A DNA stretch of 64,000 nt from Streptomyces niveus (GCF_002009175.1 NZ_CP018047.1:6200001-6264000); one strand, 5' to 3'. Counted from the stretch's first letter, positions 20,997 through 30,845 are shown. Numbers and translations: made by a program. The notes: generated from the sequence alone by a model not told the origin.

Positions 20997-21935
20997 GTGC
21001 TTGATCCGCAGGATTTGTACGAGTGGGAGCCCAAGGGCCTGGCAGTCGTCGACATGGCGCTCGCCCAGGAGTCCGCGGGTCTCGTCATGCTCTACCACTT
21101 CGAGGGCTACATCGACGCGGGGGAGACCGGCGACCAGATCGTCGAGAACCTGCTGGAGTCGCTGCCGAACCAGGTGGTGGCGCGCTTCGACCACGACAGG
21201 CTGGTCGACTACCGGGCCCGCCGCCCGTTGCTGACGTTCAAGCGCGACCGCTGGTCGAGCTACGAGACGCCGACCCTGGAGGTGCGGCTCGTCCAGGACG
21301 CCACGGGCGCTCCGTTCCTGCTGCTGTCGGGGCCCGAGCCCGACGTCGAGTGGGAGCGCTTCGCGGCGGCCGTGGGGCAGGTCGTCGAGCGCCTCGGGGT
21401 ACGGCTGGCCGTCAACTTCCACGGCATCCCGATGGGCGTCCCGCACACGCGCCCCGTCGGCATCACACCGCACGGCAATCGCACGGACCTGATGCCGGGC
21501 CATCGCAGCCCCTTCGACGAGGCGCAGGTGCCCGGCAGCGCCGAGGCGCTGGTGGAGTACCGGCTGATGGAGGCCGGTCACGACGTGCTCGGCGTGGCCG
21601 CGCACGTCCCGCACTACGTGGCGCGGTCCTCGTATCCCGACGCGGCCCTGACCGCCCTGGAGGCGATCACCGCCGCGACGGGACTCGTCCTGCCGGGCGT
21701 CGCGCACGCTCTCCGTACGGAGGCGCAGCGCACGCAGACCGAGATCGAGCGCCAGCTCGGCGAGGGGGACGAAGAGCTGGTGACGATGGTGCAGGGCCTC
21801 GAGCATCAGTACGACGCGGTGGCCGGCGCCGAGAGCAGGGGAAATCTGGTGGCCGAGCCGGCCGAGCTTCCGTCGGCGGACGAGATCGGGCGCGAGTTCG
21901 AGAAGTTCCTCGCCGAGCGGGAGGGCGACGCGTAG
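20997..21935 (+). CDS. PAC2-family protein (proteasome-assembly-chaperone fold)
   Basis: 312 aa, GTG start with GGAGG about 11 nt upstream. It contains the PAC2 core: [23 protein letters not shown] near the N-terminus, the central [21 protein letters not shown], and [24 protein letters not shown]. Eukaryotic PAC2 assists 20S proteasome assembly; actinobacteria possess proteasomes, but a chaperone role for these proteins is only an inference. The C-terminal 60 residues are charged and helical ([14 protein letters not shown]), typical of the bacterial branch. Monocistronic between the rpsA terminator and coaE. Confidence 0.85.
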   Translation: MLDPQDLYEWEPKGLAVVDMALAQESAGLVMLYHFEGYIDAGETGDQIVENLLESLPNQVVARFDHDRLVDYRARRPLLTFKRDRWSSYETPTLEVRLVQDATGAPFLLLSGPEPDVEWERFAAAVGQVVERLGVRLAVNFHGIPMGVPHTRPVGITPHGNRTDLMPGHRSPFDEAQVPGSAEALVEYRLMEAGHDVLGVAAHVPHYVARSSYPDAALTALEAITAATGLVLPGVAHALRTEAQRTQTEIERQLGEGDEELVTMVQGLEHQYDAVAGAESRGNLVAEPAELPSADEIGREFEKFLAEREGDA

Positions 21936-22025
21936 TACGGCGGACGGGGCGGGGCGGGTCGGCGGTGGGTGTGCCCCGTCCCCGTCCGGCGGGGACGACG
22001 TCTCGTAAGACGCAGGTCCACGGCC

Positions 22026-22031
22026 TAAGCT
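22026..22031 (+). promoter_or_regulatory. Putative -10 box of coaE (leaderless)
   Basis: TAAGCT at 22026-22031 is followed by 7 nt and then the coaE ATG at 22039, the spacing expected for a leaderless transcript. No convincing -35 element is seen 17-18 nt upstream. Confidence 0.4.
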
Positions 22032-22038
22032 GCCAGAC

Positions 22039-22644
22039 ATGCTGAAAGTGGGCCTGACCGGCGGGATCGGTGCCGGAAAGAGTGAAGTCTCCCGACTGCT
22101 GGTCTCGTACGGCGCGGTGCTGGTGGACGCGGACAAGATCGCCAGAGAGGTCGTGGAGCCCGGGACTCCCGGGCTCGACGCCGTTGTCGACGCCTTCGGG
22201 CCCGGCGTCCTCACCGCCGACGGGCGGCTCGACCGGCCGAAGCTCGGCTCGCTCGTCTTCTCCGACAGCGAGAAGCTCGCCACCCTGAACGCCATCGTCC
22301 ATCCCCTGGTCAGAGCCCGTTCGGCGGAGCTGGAGGGCGCGGCGGGCGAGGACGCCATCGTCGTCCACGACGTGCCGCTCCTCGTCGAGAACGAGCTGAC
22401 CGGGCTCTACGAGGTGGTCGTCGTCGTGGACGCGTCACCCGAGACCCGGCTCGACCGGCTCGTACGGGTGCGGGGCATGGCGGAGTCCGAGGCCCGGTCC
22501 CGGATGGCCGCGCAGGCCACCCGCGAGCGGCGGAACGCCGCAGCCGATCTGGTCATCGACAACGACGGACCGCTGGAGAAACTGGAGCCGCAGGTCAGGG
22601 ACGTCTGGGAGCGACTGGTCGAGCGGGCCGTCGCCCACTTCTGA
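22039..22644 (+). CDS. coaE: Dephospho-CoA kinase
   Basis: 201 aa, last step of coenzyme A synthesis: ATP-dependent 3'-phosphorylation of dephospho-CoA. P-loop GGIGAGKS at 8-15; [17 protein letters not shown] is the CoA-substrate region; [13 protein letters not shown] and the lid-like [23 protein letters not shown] follow, with the typical Asp/Asn-rich C-terminus [11 protein letters not shown]. The length is that of a single-domain CoaE. No ribosome site is visible before the ATG, in line with leaderless expression. The TPR gene follows 41 nt later and may be co-transcribed. Confidence 0.95.
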   Translation: MLKVGLTGGIGAGKSEVSRLLVSYGAVLVDADKIAREVVEPGTPGLDAVVDAFGPGVLTADGRLDRPKLGSLVFSDSEKLATLNAIVHPLVRARSAELEGAAGEDAIVVHDVPLLVENELTGLYEVVVVVDASPETRLDRLVRVRGMAESEARSRMAAQATRERRNAAADLVIDNDGPLEKLEPQVRDVWERLVERAVAHF

Positions 22645-22721
22645 GGCGCCGGACGGCCGCTTCCGCAATACCGCCAATCCGTGCGATGTTGAACGCGCGG
22701 ACCGAGGGGAAGGATTCGACC

Positions 22722-23484
<763 letters not shown>

Positions 23485-23667
23485 GGCATCGCACCTCCTG
23501 TGAGAGATGTACCCGGTCCGCGCCCCCGATCCACAGAGGTGCGGGCCCCGAAACGAACCGACGGGAAGTTCGTCGATCCGACCGCCCGGAGAGCGATGAT
23601 TTCCCGGCGGGGCGGGTGTCTACCTCCTTGAAAGCCACACCACGCGCATCACGGAGGAGACCCCCCA

Positions 23668-24132
23668 ATGTCCGAGGCTACGACCACCCCCGCGCCGACC
23701 GCGTCCGCTCCCGCGACCGCCGCCGTTTCCCCCTCCCACGCGGGGCCCTCGCGCCGCACGGACATCACGGTCCGTACGCTCCAGATCGTCCTGGCGCTGT
23801 TCCTGGGGGTCGCGAGCGCGGGGCCGAAGCTCGTCGGCCACTCGACGGCGGCAGAGTCGTTCGACGCGATCGGCTTCGGCGACTGGTTCATGTATCTCAC
23901 CGGCGTCCTTGAGGTGGCCGGCGCCGTCGCGCTGCTGATCCCGATCCTCTCCGGGGTCTCGGCGATCGCGCTCAGCGGCCTGATGATCGGCGCCTTCATC
24001 ACCCAGCTGACCGTCTTCGACGGCGAGAACGCGGCAACGCCGGTGATCTTCCTGGCCCTCCTCGCCGTGGTCGCGTGGGTACGGCGGCAGAGGACCGCCG
24101 AATTCGTCACGCTGGCGCGCCGCCGGATCTGA
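23668..24132 (+). CDS. DoxX-like membrane protein
   Basis: 154 aa. The N-terminal 30 residues are Ala/Thr/Pro-rich and cytoplasmic; four hydrophobic helices follow (LQIVLALFLGVASAGPKLVG; WFMYLTGVLEVAGAVALLIP; ALSGLMIGAFITQLTV; TPVIFLALLAVVAWV). The first helix with a conserved Gly-Pro-Lys and the GVLEVAGAVALL motif of helix two are characteristic of the DoxX/DoxX-like family. Family roles proposed elsewhere concern redox or membrane stress, but this protein's role is unknown. GGAGGAG lies 8 nt before the ATG. Confidence 0.82.
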   Translation: MSEATTTPAPTASAPATAAVSPSHAGPSRRTDITVRTLQIVLALFLGVASAGPKLVGHSTAAESFDAIGFGDWFMYLTGVLEVAGAVALLIPILSGVSAIALSGLMIGAFITQLTVFDGENAATPVIFLALLAVVAWVRRQRTAEFVTLARRRI

Positions 24133-24156
24133 CCCATGGCCCACCTGCCCCGTCGC

Positions 24157-24203
24157 GCCTGAAGACCGCATCCTCACACGGTGAGGGGATGTGGCCTTCA
24201 GGC
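24157..24203 (+). terminator. Terminator after the doxX-like gene
   Basis: Outer 8-bp arms (24157-24164 with 24196-24203) enclose a second stem (CATCCTCAC / GTGAGG-G-GATG) with a 3-nt loop. It lies 25 nt after the stop and directly before the SNF2 promoter, insulating that operon. Confidence 0.6.
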
Positions 24204-24215
24204 ATGACGGGGGCA

Positions 24216-24238
24216 CTGTCAGACCCCCCGCCTAGACT
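24216..24238 (+). promoter_or_regulatory. Candidate DNA-damage (PafBC-type) promoter of the SNF2/SWIM operon
   Basis: CTGTCAGAC (24216-24224), 8-nt spacer, TAGACT (24233-24238). Six of nine positions match TTGTCRGTG and the -10 fits TANNNT, with the exact spacing of the motif. It differs by only one base from the ogt element (TTGTCAGAC). Expected start near 24245, about 42 nt before the chosen start codon. Confidence 0.5.
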
Positions 24239-24286
24239 CGCGAAGTAACGAGATCTTGAGGTGTGCGACCGAGGCGGAGGGAGTGC

Positions 24287-27244
24287 GTGACGATGACGCG
24301 AGACGTGCCGAGCCACGCCCCGGCCGACGCGCCGACCTCCGCCACCACGCCCCTGGCCCGCTGCGCCGCGGTCTTTCTTCCCGCCGGTCTGCCCCGTGAA
24401 GGACGTGTCGCGTTCTGGGCGCCGGAGGGGGAGCCGCCCGCCGAAGGCGACCTCCCCACGTCCGACCTCACGGTCGTGACACCGGTGGACCTGGCTGACC
24501 TGGCGGACGGGGTAGGCCTGGCCGCCCCGGCGGACGCGGCTGATGCGGCGGAAGGCCCCGGCGTTCGTACCCGTGTCGTACGCGCGGTGCTCATGCCCGT
24601 CGCCGAGGCCGTGCCCCTGCTGGTCCGCGCCCGCTCCGACGCCTCCGCCCACCCCTCCGCCGCCTGCTGGGGCGCCGCCGCCCTGCACGCCCTGCACCTG
24701 TCGGCCCGGGGCCGGCTGCTGCCCGGCCTCACCGCGTCCGACCACGACGCCTGGCGGGCCGGCCCGCTCGACGCGGACGACATCGCCCAGCTGCGGGCCG
24801 TCGCCGCCGCCATGCCGTACGAGGCGCACGCCGTCCCGCTCCCCGGTCCGCTCCCGCTGCGGCTGCCCGAGCCGGAGGCGCTGGTGCGCGCCTTCCTCGA
24901 CGCGGTCGCCGACGCCCTGCCCCGTACGCCCGCCGCCGCGTTCGCCGCGGGCGCGCCCTTCGCCGCGCGGTCCGCGCAGCATCTGCCCCGGGCCCGCTCG
25001 TGGGCGGCCGAGGCGGCGGCCGGGATGGACGCCGGGGTGCGCGTCTCGTTGCGCCTCGACCTGTCCGCGTACGAGCTGTTCGACTCCTCGTCCGCGCCGG
25101 AGACCCCGGAGGAGTCCGGCGCCGAGCGGCGCGCCGGGGCCGCGCTCGTCCAGATCCACAGCCTCGCCGACCCGACGCTCGTCATGGACGCGGCTCAGCT
25201 CTGGGCGGGCGACGGCGACGACGTCTTCGGACCACGCGCCCGGATCGACGCCCTGCTCGCGCTGCGCCGCGCCGCCCGCGTCTGGCCGCCGCTCGCCCGC
25301 CTGCTGGAGTTCGACGTCCCCGCCGTGCTGCCGCTCTCCGAGGACGAGCTGTACGAGCTGCTCGGCCCCGGAGCCGCGAGCCTCGCCGCCGCCGGAGTGG
25401 CCGTCCACTGGCCGAGGGAGCTGGCCCGTACGCTCTCGGCCGCCGCCGTCGTACGCCCCGCGCCCGGCTCGGCCACGGACGGCACGCCCTTCTTCGACAG
25501 CGCCGAACTGCTCAAGTTCAACTGGCAGTTGGCGCTCGACGGCGATCCGCTCAGCGAGGCGGAGATGGACTTGCTCGCCGAGTCGCACCGGCCGATCGTC
25601 AGGCTGCGCGACCAGTGGGTGGTGATCGACCCCGACCTCGTACGGAAGGCGCGCAAGCGGGAGCTGGGCCTGCTCGACCCGGTCGACGCGCTGGCCGTCG
25701 CCCTCACCGGCTCCGCCGAGGTGGACGGCGAGACGGTCGACGCGGTCCCTACCGGCGCGCTGGCGGTCCTCCGCGACCGCCTCGTCCATGGCCCCGCGGC
25801 CGTCGCGCAGCCCGCCGGCCTGGACGCCACCCTGCGCGACTACCAACTGCGAGGCCTGGCCTGGCTCGACCTGATGACCTCCCTAGGCCTCGGCGGCTGC
25901 CTCGCCGACGACATGGGCCTCGGTAAGACGATCACCGTCATCGCCCTCCATCTGCACCGCGCCCGGCCGGTCCCGACACTCGTCGTCTGCCCCGCGTCGC
26001 TCCTCGGCAACTGGCAGCGGGAGATCACCCGCTTCGCGCCCGGCGTCCCCGTCCACCGCTTCCACGGCTCGGGCCGCACGCTGGACGGGGTGACGGACGG
26101 GTTCGTCCTCACCACGTACGGCACGATGCGCGGCAGCGCTCCCGAACTGGCCGCCCACACCTGGGGGATGGTCGTCGCCGACGAGGCCCAGCACGTCAAG
26201 AACCCGTTCTCCTCCACCGCCAAGGCGCTGCGCACGATCCCGTCGCCCGCCCGCGTCGCGCTCACCGGCACCCCTGTGGAGAACAACCTCTCCGAGCTGT
26301 GGGCGCTCCTCGACTGGACGACCCCCGGACTCCTCGGACCGCTCAAGTCGTTCCGCGCCCGCCACGCCCGCGCCGTGGAGAACGTGGAACACGCGGGGTC
26401 GGCGGGCACCACCGCGAGTGACGAGGCGGTGGAGCGGCTCTCCCGGCTGGTCCGCCCCTTCCTGCTGCGCCGCAAGAAGTCAGACCCCGGGATCGTGCCC
26501 GAGCTGCCGCCGAAGACGGAGAGCGACCACCCGGTGCCGCTCACCCGCGAACAGGCGTCCCTGTACGAGGCCGTCGTGCGCGAGACGATGGCCGCCATCG
26601 AGAGCGCGGAGGGCATCGCCCGGCGCGGACTGGTCATGAAGCTGCTCACCGCCCTCAAACAGATCTGCAACCACCCGGCGCAGTATCTGAAGGAGGAGCG
26701 CGCCCGGCTCACCGGCCGGTCCGGGAAGCTCGCCCTGCTCGACGAACTGCTCGACACGATCCTGACCGAGGACGGCTCGGTCCTGGTCTTCACGCAGTAC
26801 GTGTCGATGGCGCGGCTCCTCTCCGCGCATCTCGCCTCCCGCGCGATCCCGTCCCAACTCCTGCACGGCGGCACGCCCGTCGCCGAACGGGAACGGATGG
26901 TCGACCGCTTCCAGTCGGGGGAGATCCCCGTCTTCCTGCTCTCCCTCAAGGCCGCCGGCACCGGTCTCAACCTCACCCGCGCCGGTCATGTCGTGCACTA
27001 CGACCGCTGGTGGAATCCGGCCGTCGAGGAGCAGGCCACCGACCGTGCCTACCGCATCGGCCAGACGCAGCCCGTGCAGGTGCACCGGCTGATCGCGGAG
27101 GGCACGGTCGAGGACCGCATCGCCGAGATGCTGGCCGCCAAGCGCGCCCTGGCCGATGCCGTACTCGGCTCGGGCGAAGGAGCCCTGACCGAGCTGACCG
27201 ACCGTGAGCTGGCCGATCTCGTCTCGCTGCGGAGGCCGTCATGA
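24287..27244 (+). CDS. SNF2-family DEAD/DEAH-like helicase (HepA type)
   Basis: 985 aa from the GTG at 24287 (GGAGG 6 nt upstream; ATG 24293 and GTG 24263 are alternatives). The N-terminal half, about 1-500, is an Ala-rich SNF2-associated region. From about 520 the double RecA-like motor begins: LRDYQLRGLAWLDLM, Walker A DDMGLGKT near 541, DEAQHVKN near 634, LTGTPVENNLSELW, then FTQYVSMARLL, LSLKAAGTGLNLTRA and DRAYRIGQTQPVQVHR (motif VI). Such proteins translocate on duplex DNA and remodel protein-DNA complexes rather than unwinding. The stop overlaps the SWIM gene by 4 bp, a partnership seen repeatedly in actinobacteria. Confidence 0.92.
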   Translation: MTMTRDVPSHAPADAPTSATTPLARCAAVFLPAGLPREGRVAFWAPEGEPPAEGDLPTSDLTVVTPVDLADLADGVGLAAPADAADAAEGPGVRTRVVRAVLMPVAEAVPLLVRARSDASAHPSAACWGAAALHALHLSARGRLLPGLTASDHDAWRAGPLDADDIAQLRAVAAAMPYEAHAVPLPGPLPLRLPEPEALVRAFLDAVADALPRTPAAAFAAGAPFAARSAQHLPRARSWAAEAAAGMDAGVRVSLRLDLSAYELFDSSSAPETPEESGAERRAGAALVQIHSLADPTLVMDAAQLWAGDGDDVFGPRARIDALLALRRAARVWPPLARLLEFDVPAVLPLSEDELYELLGPGAASLAAAGVAVHWPRELARTLSAAAVVRPAPGSATDGTPFFDSAELLKFNWQLALDGDPLSEAEMDLLAESHRPIVRLRDQWVVIDPDLVRKARKRELGLLDPVDALAVALTGSAEVDGETVDAVPTGALAVLRDRLVHGPAAVAQPAGLDATLRDYQLRGLAWLDLMTSLGLGGCLADDMGLGKTITVIALHLHRARPVPTLVVCPASLLGNWQREITRFAPGVPVHRFHGSGRTLDGVTDGFVLTTYGTMRGSAPELAAHTWGMVVADEAQHVKNPFSSTAKALRTIPSPARVALTGTPVENNLSELWALLDWTTPGLLGPLKSFRARHARAVENVEHAGSAGTTASDEAVERLSRLVRPFLLRRKKSDPGIVPELPPKTESDHPVPLTREQASLYEAVVRETMAAIESAEGIARRGLVMKLLTALKQICNHPAQYLKEERARLTGRSGKLALLDELLDTILTEDGSVLVFTQYVSMARLLSAHLASRAIPSQLLHGGTPVAERERMVDRFQSGEIPVFLLSLKAAGTGLNLTRAGHVVHYDRWWNPAVEEQATDRAYRIGQTQPVQVHRLIAEGTVEDRIAEMLAAKRALADAVLGSGEGALTELTDRELADLVSLRRPS

Positions 27245-28494
27245 CCGGACCGCGCGCCTCACGGCACGACGACCGTCGTCGTACGTTCCCGGCCCTGCCG
27301 CCCCGGCCCGGCGCGGCGGGCGAGGGGGACTTCGCCATCAGCTGGTGGGGCAACGCCTGGGTGGAGTCCATGGAGGACTCCGCGCTCGACCCGGCCCGGC
27401 TCCAGCGCGGGCGGGCCTACGCGGGCAGCGGGCACGTGGACGCGATCACGGTCACACCGGGCCGGGTCATGGCGTACGTGCACGGCACCCGGCCCCGCCC
27501 GTACCGCACGGAGATCCGGCTGCGCACCCTCGGCGACGACGACTGGGAAGACCTCCTCGACGCCGCGGCGGCGCGCCCCGACCACATCGCCGCCCTCCTC
27601 GACAAGGACATGCCGCACGCGCTCGCCGCCTCGGCGGACCTGCTGCCGACCGCCGGTGATCTGACGCCCGACTGCTCCTGCCCCGACGACGGTTACCCCT
27701 GCAAGCACGCGGCGGCGCTCTGCTACCAGACCGCGCGGCTGCTCGACGAGGACCCGTTCGTCCTCTTCCTGATGCGCGGGCGCGGTGAGCACGAGATCCT
27801 CGCCGATCTGACCCGCCGCAACGCCACCCGCTCCGCCGCCGAACGAGGCACGGCGGCGCCGCCCATGCCCACGGTCGACGCGGCCACGGCCGTGACACCC
27901 CGCACCCTGCGGACCCTGCCGCCCCCGTTCCCGCTGCCGGCCAACCCCGGCCGCCCGCCCGTCTATCCGCACGCTCCCGGCGCCCCCGACCCACTGGCAC
28001 TCGACCTGCTCGCCACCGAGGCCGCCACCCGCGCGCACACGTTCCTCCGCTCCGGTATCGACCCCGTGGCGGGCCTCAGCCCCTGGCAGGACGCCGTCCG
28101 CCTGGCCGCAGCCCACCCCGGCTCCGGACTCACCGCCTCGACCCGCGCCCTCTACCGCGACCTGGCGGCGGGCACCGACCACAGCCCCACCGACCTGGCA
28201 CGCGCCGTCGCCGCCTGGCGCCAGGGCGGCCTCGCGGGCCTCACCGTCCTGGAAGACGCCTGGGACCCACCCGCCGGCCCGTTCGACCGCGCCCGCCCCG
28301 CACTCCTCGCGGCCGACTTCCCGCACTTCCGCCCCTGGCGCAACCGCCTCTCCCTGCCGTCACTCCAACTCCGCTTCGGCCGCGACGGCCTCTGGTACGG
28401 CTACGAGTCGGACCGCGACCGCGAGGACTGGTGGCCCCGCGGCACCCCCGACACCGACCCGGTGGGTGCACTCACGGCACTTCTCGGACGGTGA
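27241..28494 (+). CDS. SWIM zinc-finger protein
   Basis: 417 aa. The SWIM motif C-x-C-xn-C-x-H is present as DCSCPDDGYPCKHAAALCY (near residues 143-160), predicted to bind one zinc ion and act in DNA or protein binding. The N-terminus FAISWWGNAWVESMEDSALDPARLQRGRAYA is the conserved start of proteins paired with SNF2 helicases. The C-terminal 200 residues are Pro/Ala-rich, with a conserved end (LRFGRDGLWYGYESDRDREDWWPRG). ATGA overlap with the helicase gene indicates coupled translation and a likely physical partnership. Confidence 0.9.
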   Translation: MTGPRASRHDDRRRTFPALPPRPGAAGEGDFAISWWGNAWVESMEDSALDPARLQRGRAYAGSGHVDAITVTPGRVMAYVHGTRPRPYRTEIRLRTLGDDDWEDLLDAAAARPDHIAALLDKDMPHALAASADLLPTAGDLTPDCSCPDDGYPCKHAAALCYQTARLLDEDPFVLFLMRGRGEHEILADLTRRNATRSAAERGTAAPPMPTVDAATAVTPRTLRTLPPPFPLPANPGRPPVYPHAPGAPDPLALDLLATEAATRAHTFLRSGIDPVAGLSPWQDAVRLAAAHPGSGLTASTRALYRDLAAGTDHSPTDLARAVAAWRQGGLAGLTVLEDAWDPPAGPFDRARPALLAADFPHFRPWRNRLSLPSLQLRFGRDGLWYGYESDRDREDWWPRGTPDTDPVGALTALLGR

Positions 28495-28615
28495 CCTGAC
28501 GGACGGCCCGGTCATCCGGATCGCGTCCGGCAACGAACCATCGAGCCAGGGGTCTGCGGCGGAGACCGAAGGTGTAACAGGGAAGACAGAGGCGACGGCG
28601 GTGCCGGCACGGCGT

Positions 28616-28653
28616 GAAGCCCGTCGCGTCAGACCCATGACGCGACGGGCTTC
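28616..28653. terminator. Bidirectional terminator between SWIM gene and protease
   Basis: Perfect 16-bp inverted repeat (28616-28631 with 28638-28653), 6-nt loop, between the stops of two convergent genes (28494 and 28670). Confidence 0.85.
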
Positions 28654-28669
28654 GGTTTGCTGAGTTGGC

Positions 28670-29857
28670 TCAGGCTGTGTGGAGCGTCAGCCCGTATGTG
28701 TTGAGGATTTCGTTGATCGGCTGGTACCAGGTCTCCCCGCCGCCGCTGCAGTTGCCCCAGCCGCCGGAGGTCACGCCCTGGGCCTGGTCACCGCTGATGA
28801 ACGAGCCGCCCGAGTCGCCGCCCTCGGCGCAGACGCTCGTCTTGGTCATCTGGTGGACGGCGCCCTGTGCGTAGTTGACCGTTTCGTTCTTGCCCAGGAC
28901 ATTGCCGCAGTGCCAGCGCGTCGTGGAGCCGGAGCGGCAGATCGAGGCGCCGATGGGGGCCTCGTTCGAGCCGCGAACCAGCTGGTCGGACACGGTGCCC
29001 CAGCCGAGGACGACGGGCACGGTCCACCAGCCGTTGGCGACGTTCACCCAGGCGTAGTCGTTGCCCGGGAAGGACGAGCCCTGGAAGTTGCCGATGGCGG
29101 AGTTGTCCCAGCCGCGCACCGACTGGCCACGGGGGCCGCAGTGGCCGGCGGTGACGAAGCCGCCGTGCACGGAGAAGCCTATGGAGCAGCGGACGTTGCC
29201 CGTGTAGTACGGGTCACCGCCCACGGTCCCGGCGGCGAAGGTGGTGGGGGCCTGGGTCGTCTCGACGACCGTCACCGGACCGGCCTTCTCGGCCTTGGCG
29301 ACGAATCCGGCGACGGCCTTGTCGCCGCGCTCGGACGCCAGGACGTTCACCACGACCCGGTTGGTCTTCGGGTCGACGCGCCAACTGCTCACGCCGGCCG
29401 GTGCGGAGAGCGCGTCGATCCTCTTCATGGTCGCGTCGAGCGCCCGCTCACTGTGCTTCACGAGCTTGACCGTGGCGCCTGTCGCGCGGACGGCGGCGGC
29501 CTTCTTCCCGTCGGTGAGGGCGACGGTCAGGGAGTTGTCGGCCGCGCTGAACCAGGAGCCGCCGTACGCGGCTCCCGCCGCGCGCTCCGCCTTGGTCTCG
29601 ATGGCGGTCGCCGTCTTCTCGGCGGCGAGCCGGGCGACGGCCTCACTCTTCGTGAGACCGAAATCCTTCTGCATGGCGGTGAGCAGGCCCTCGGACGCGG
29701 GCGCCTTCTTCGCGGCTGATGCCGGGGCCGATGCTGACATCGATGTCGAAGCGGAGTCGGGGGCCGCGGCCGATGCCGGTGCGAGCCCGGCGGTCGCCCA
29801 GGTGCCGACGAGGAGGAGTGCGGACAGGCCGGTGCGTACAACTGTCTTGCGTCTCAA
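28670..29857 (-). CDS. Streptogrisin-like secreted serine protease (S1E, alpha-lytic type)
   Basis: 395 aa pre-pro-protease. Signal peptide at 1-31 (TGLSALLLVGTWATAGLAPASA), then a pro-region of about 170 residues that acts as folding chaperone in this family (LLTAMQKDFGLTKSEAVARL). The mature chymotrypsin-like domain starts near TTFAAGTVGGDPYYTG. Catalytic triad: His in VTAGHCG (about 240), Asp in GNDYAWV (about 266), Ser in GGDSGGSF (about 347). No chitin-binding domain follows, unlike streptogrisin C. The start is TTG at 29857 with GAAGGG 8 nt upstream; an ATG 5 nt upstream is out of frame and stops after two codons. A promoter and a LacI-type operator lie upstream. Confidence 0.93.
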   Translation of the reverse strand: MRRKTVVRTGLSALLLVGTWATAGLAPASAAAPDSASTSMSASAPASAAKKAPASEGLLTAMQKDFGLTKSEAVARLAAEKTATAIETKAERAAGAAYGGSWFSAADNSLTVALTDGKKAAAVRATGATVKLVKHSERALDATMKRIDALSAPAGVSSWRVDPKTNRVVVNVLASERGDKAVAGFVAKAEKAGPVTVVETTQAPTTFAAGTVGGDPYYTGNVRCSIGFSVHGGFVTAGHCGPRGQSVRGWDNSAIGNFQGSSFPGNDYAWVNVANGWWTVPVVLGWGTVSDQLVRGSNEAPIGASICRSGSTTRWHCGNVLGKNETVNYAQGAVHQMTKTSVCAEGGDSGGSFISGDQAQGVTSGGWGNCSGGGETWYQPINEILNTYGLTLHTA

Positions 29858-29918
29858 GGCATTCGCCCTTCGGTTGTTCCAGCGATCGTGGGGTTGGAAC
29901 AGTGGAACAGCAGGCGAG

Positions 29919-29932
29919 TGAGAGCGCTCTCA
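29919..29932. promoter_or_regulatory. LacI/CebR-like operator upstream of the protease
   Basis: TGAGAGCGCTCTCA is a perfect 14-bp palindrome. It differs from the Streptomyces CebR box (TGGGAGCGCTCCCA) by one symmetric base pair per half. It lies at about +8 to +21 of the predicted protease start, a position suited to repression. No regulator gene is in the window. Confidence 0.6.
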
Positions 29933-29946
29933 ATCGCCTCGGCCGG

Positions 29947-29975
29947 AGCGTATCCAAGGATCATGAACAGGTCCA
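29947..29975 (-). promoter_or_regulatory. Protease promoter
   Basis: On the minus strand, TGGACC (29970-29975), 17-bp spacer, TACGCT (29947-29952); start expected near 29940, leader about 83 nt containing the palindromic operator. The gap 29858-30219 otherwise holds this promoter, the operator and the terminator of the HAD gene. Confidence 0.5.
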
Positions 29976-30170
29976 TGCCAATCGCGGAACGGAATCCACG
30001 CAAGGGGTGATTCGCCAGGTCGGGAGGGGCCGCGCATGATGGAACGAGAGCTTCCGGTGGCTGCGGCGGCCGGCGCGACGACGCCTCAAGTCCCTTTTGG
30101 GTGAAGGATTTTACAGCGTTGCACATGTCAAGCGGTGAACGCCTCTCAGAGGCAGGGGGACGGCGGCCGG

Positions 30171-30204
30171 CCTCTCGGGCTCCGGACACCCGGAGCCCGA
30201 GAGG
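30171..30204 (-). terminator. Terminator after the HAD-type gene
   Basis: Perfect 15-bp arms (30171-30185 with 30190-30204) and an ACAC loop, 15 nt past the stop of the HAD-like gene. Confidence 0.8.
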
Positions 30205-30219
30205 GCGCGTGCCGCCGGA

Positions 30220-30759
30220 TCAGAGCAGCTCCGCCCAGCGCGTGAGCGTCGCGAAGTCCCGCTCCCGCAACCCCCGGCGCGGGTGGATGCGCAACAGCAG
30301 CGCGGGCCCGTCGTGGTGCGTCGCGACATACGTCGTGTCCAGGTCGGTGATCATGTCGTCGACCCATGCGAAGGGTCTGCCGTCCGCCCACTCCAGCAGC
30401 GGGCGCGTTTTCCAGCAGAGGCCGTCCGGGTCCTTCGCGAAGGGTTCGGGCCACTCGATCACCGGCATATCGGTCGGCAGCCCGACGACCGGCGCGATCA
30501 TGCTGTTGGCCTCGTGCATCCAGGTGGTGGCCCAGGCGAGTTCGAAGGGCAGCCCGGTGAGTATCGGGCCGTGGGCGGGGTTGAGCCGTACCCGTAGCCC
30601 GCGTCTGTGGCGCCGGGAGCCCGGCGTCTGGCGGGAGAGCCAGCCCGACGGGCGCAGATGGTGGGTCGTGTACCCGCGCGGCCGTGACAGCCGTGCGGCG
30701 AACGGGTTGAGAGGACCGTCGACGTCGAGGAGCAGCAAGGGGCGTGGGCGAACCGTCAT
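30220..30759 (-). CDS. HAD-fold hydrolase-like protein
   Basis: 179 aa. The first strand LLLLDVDGPLNPFA (about 8-21) carries the DxD signature of HAD hydrolases, and the distal acidic pair appears in FAWVDDMITDLD (about 128-139). The intervening region lacks a recognisable large cap. This family (HAD domain, often annotated hypothetical in Streptomyces) probably acts as a small-molecule phosphatase, but the substrate is unknown. The ribosome site before the ATG is weak. It follows the DUF3574-type gene by 86 nt on the same strand. Confidence 0.75.
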   Translation of the reverse strand: MTVRPRPLLLLDVDGPLNPFAARLSRPRGYTTHHLRPSGWLSRQTPGSRRHRRGLRVRLNPAHGPILTGLPFELAWATTWMHEANSMIAPVVGLPTDMPVIEWPEPFAKDPDGLCWKTRPLLEWADGRPFAWVDDMITDLDTTYVATHHDGPALLLRIHPRRGLRERDFATLTRWAELL

Positions 30760-30845
30760 GGGGGAGAAATGCCCGCCGCGGGGGCCGTTTACGACCCCCG
30801 CGCGCTCCCACGCCCTTTCCGCGCTCTCACGTGGCCGTCGCGCGC

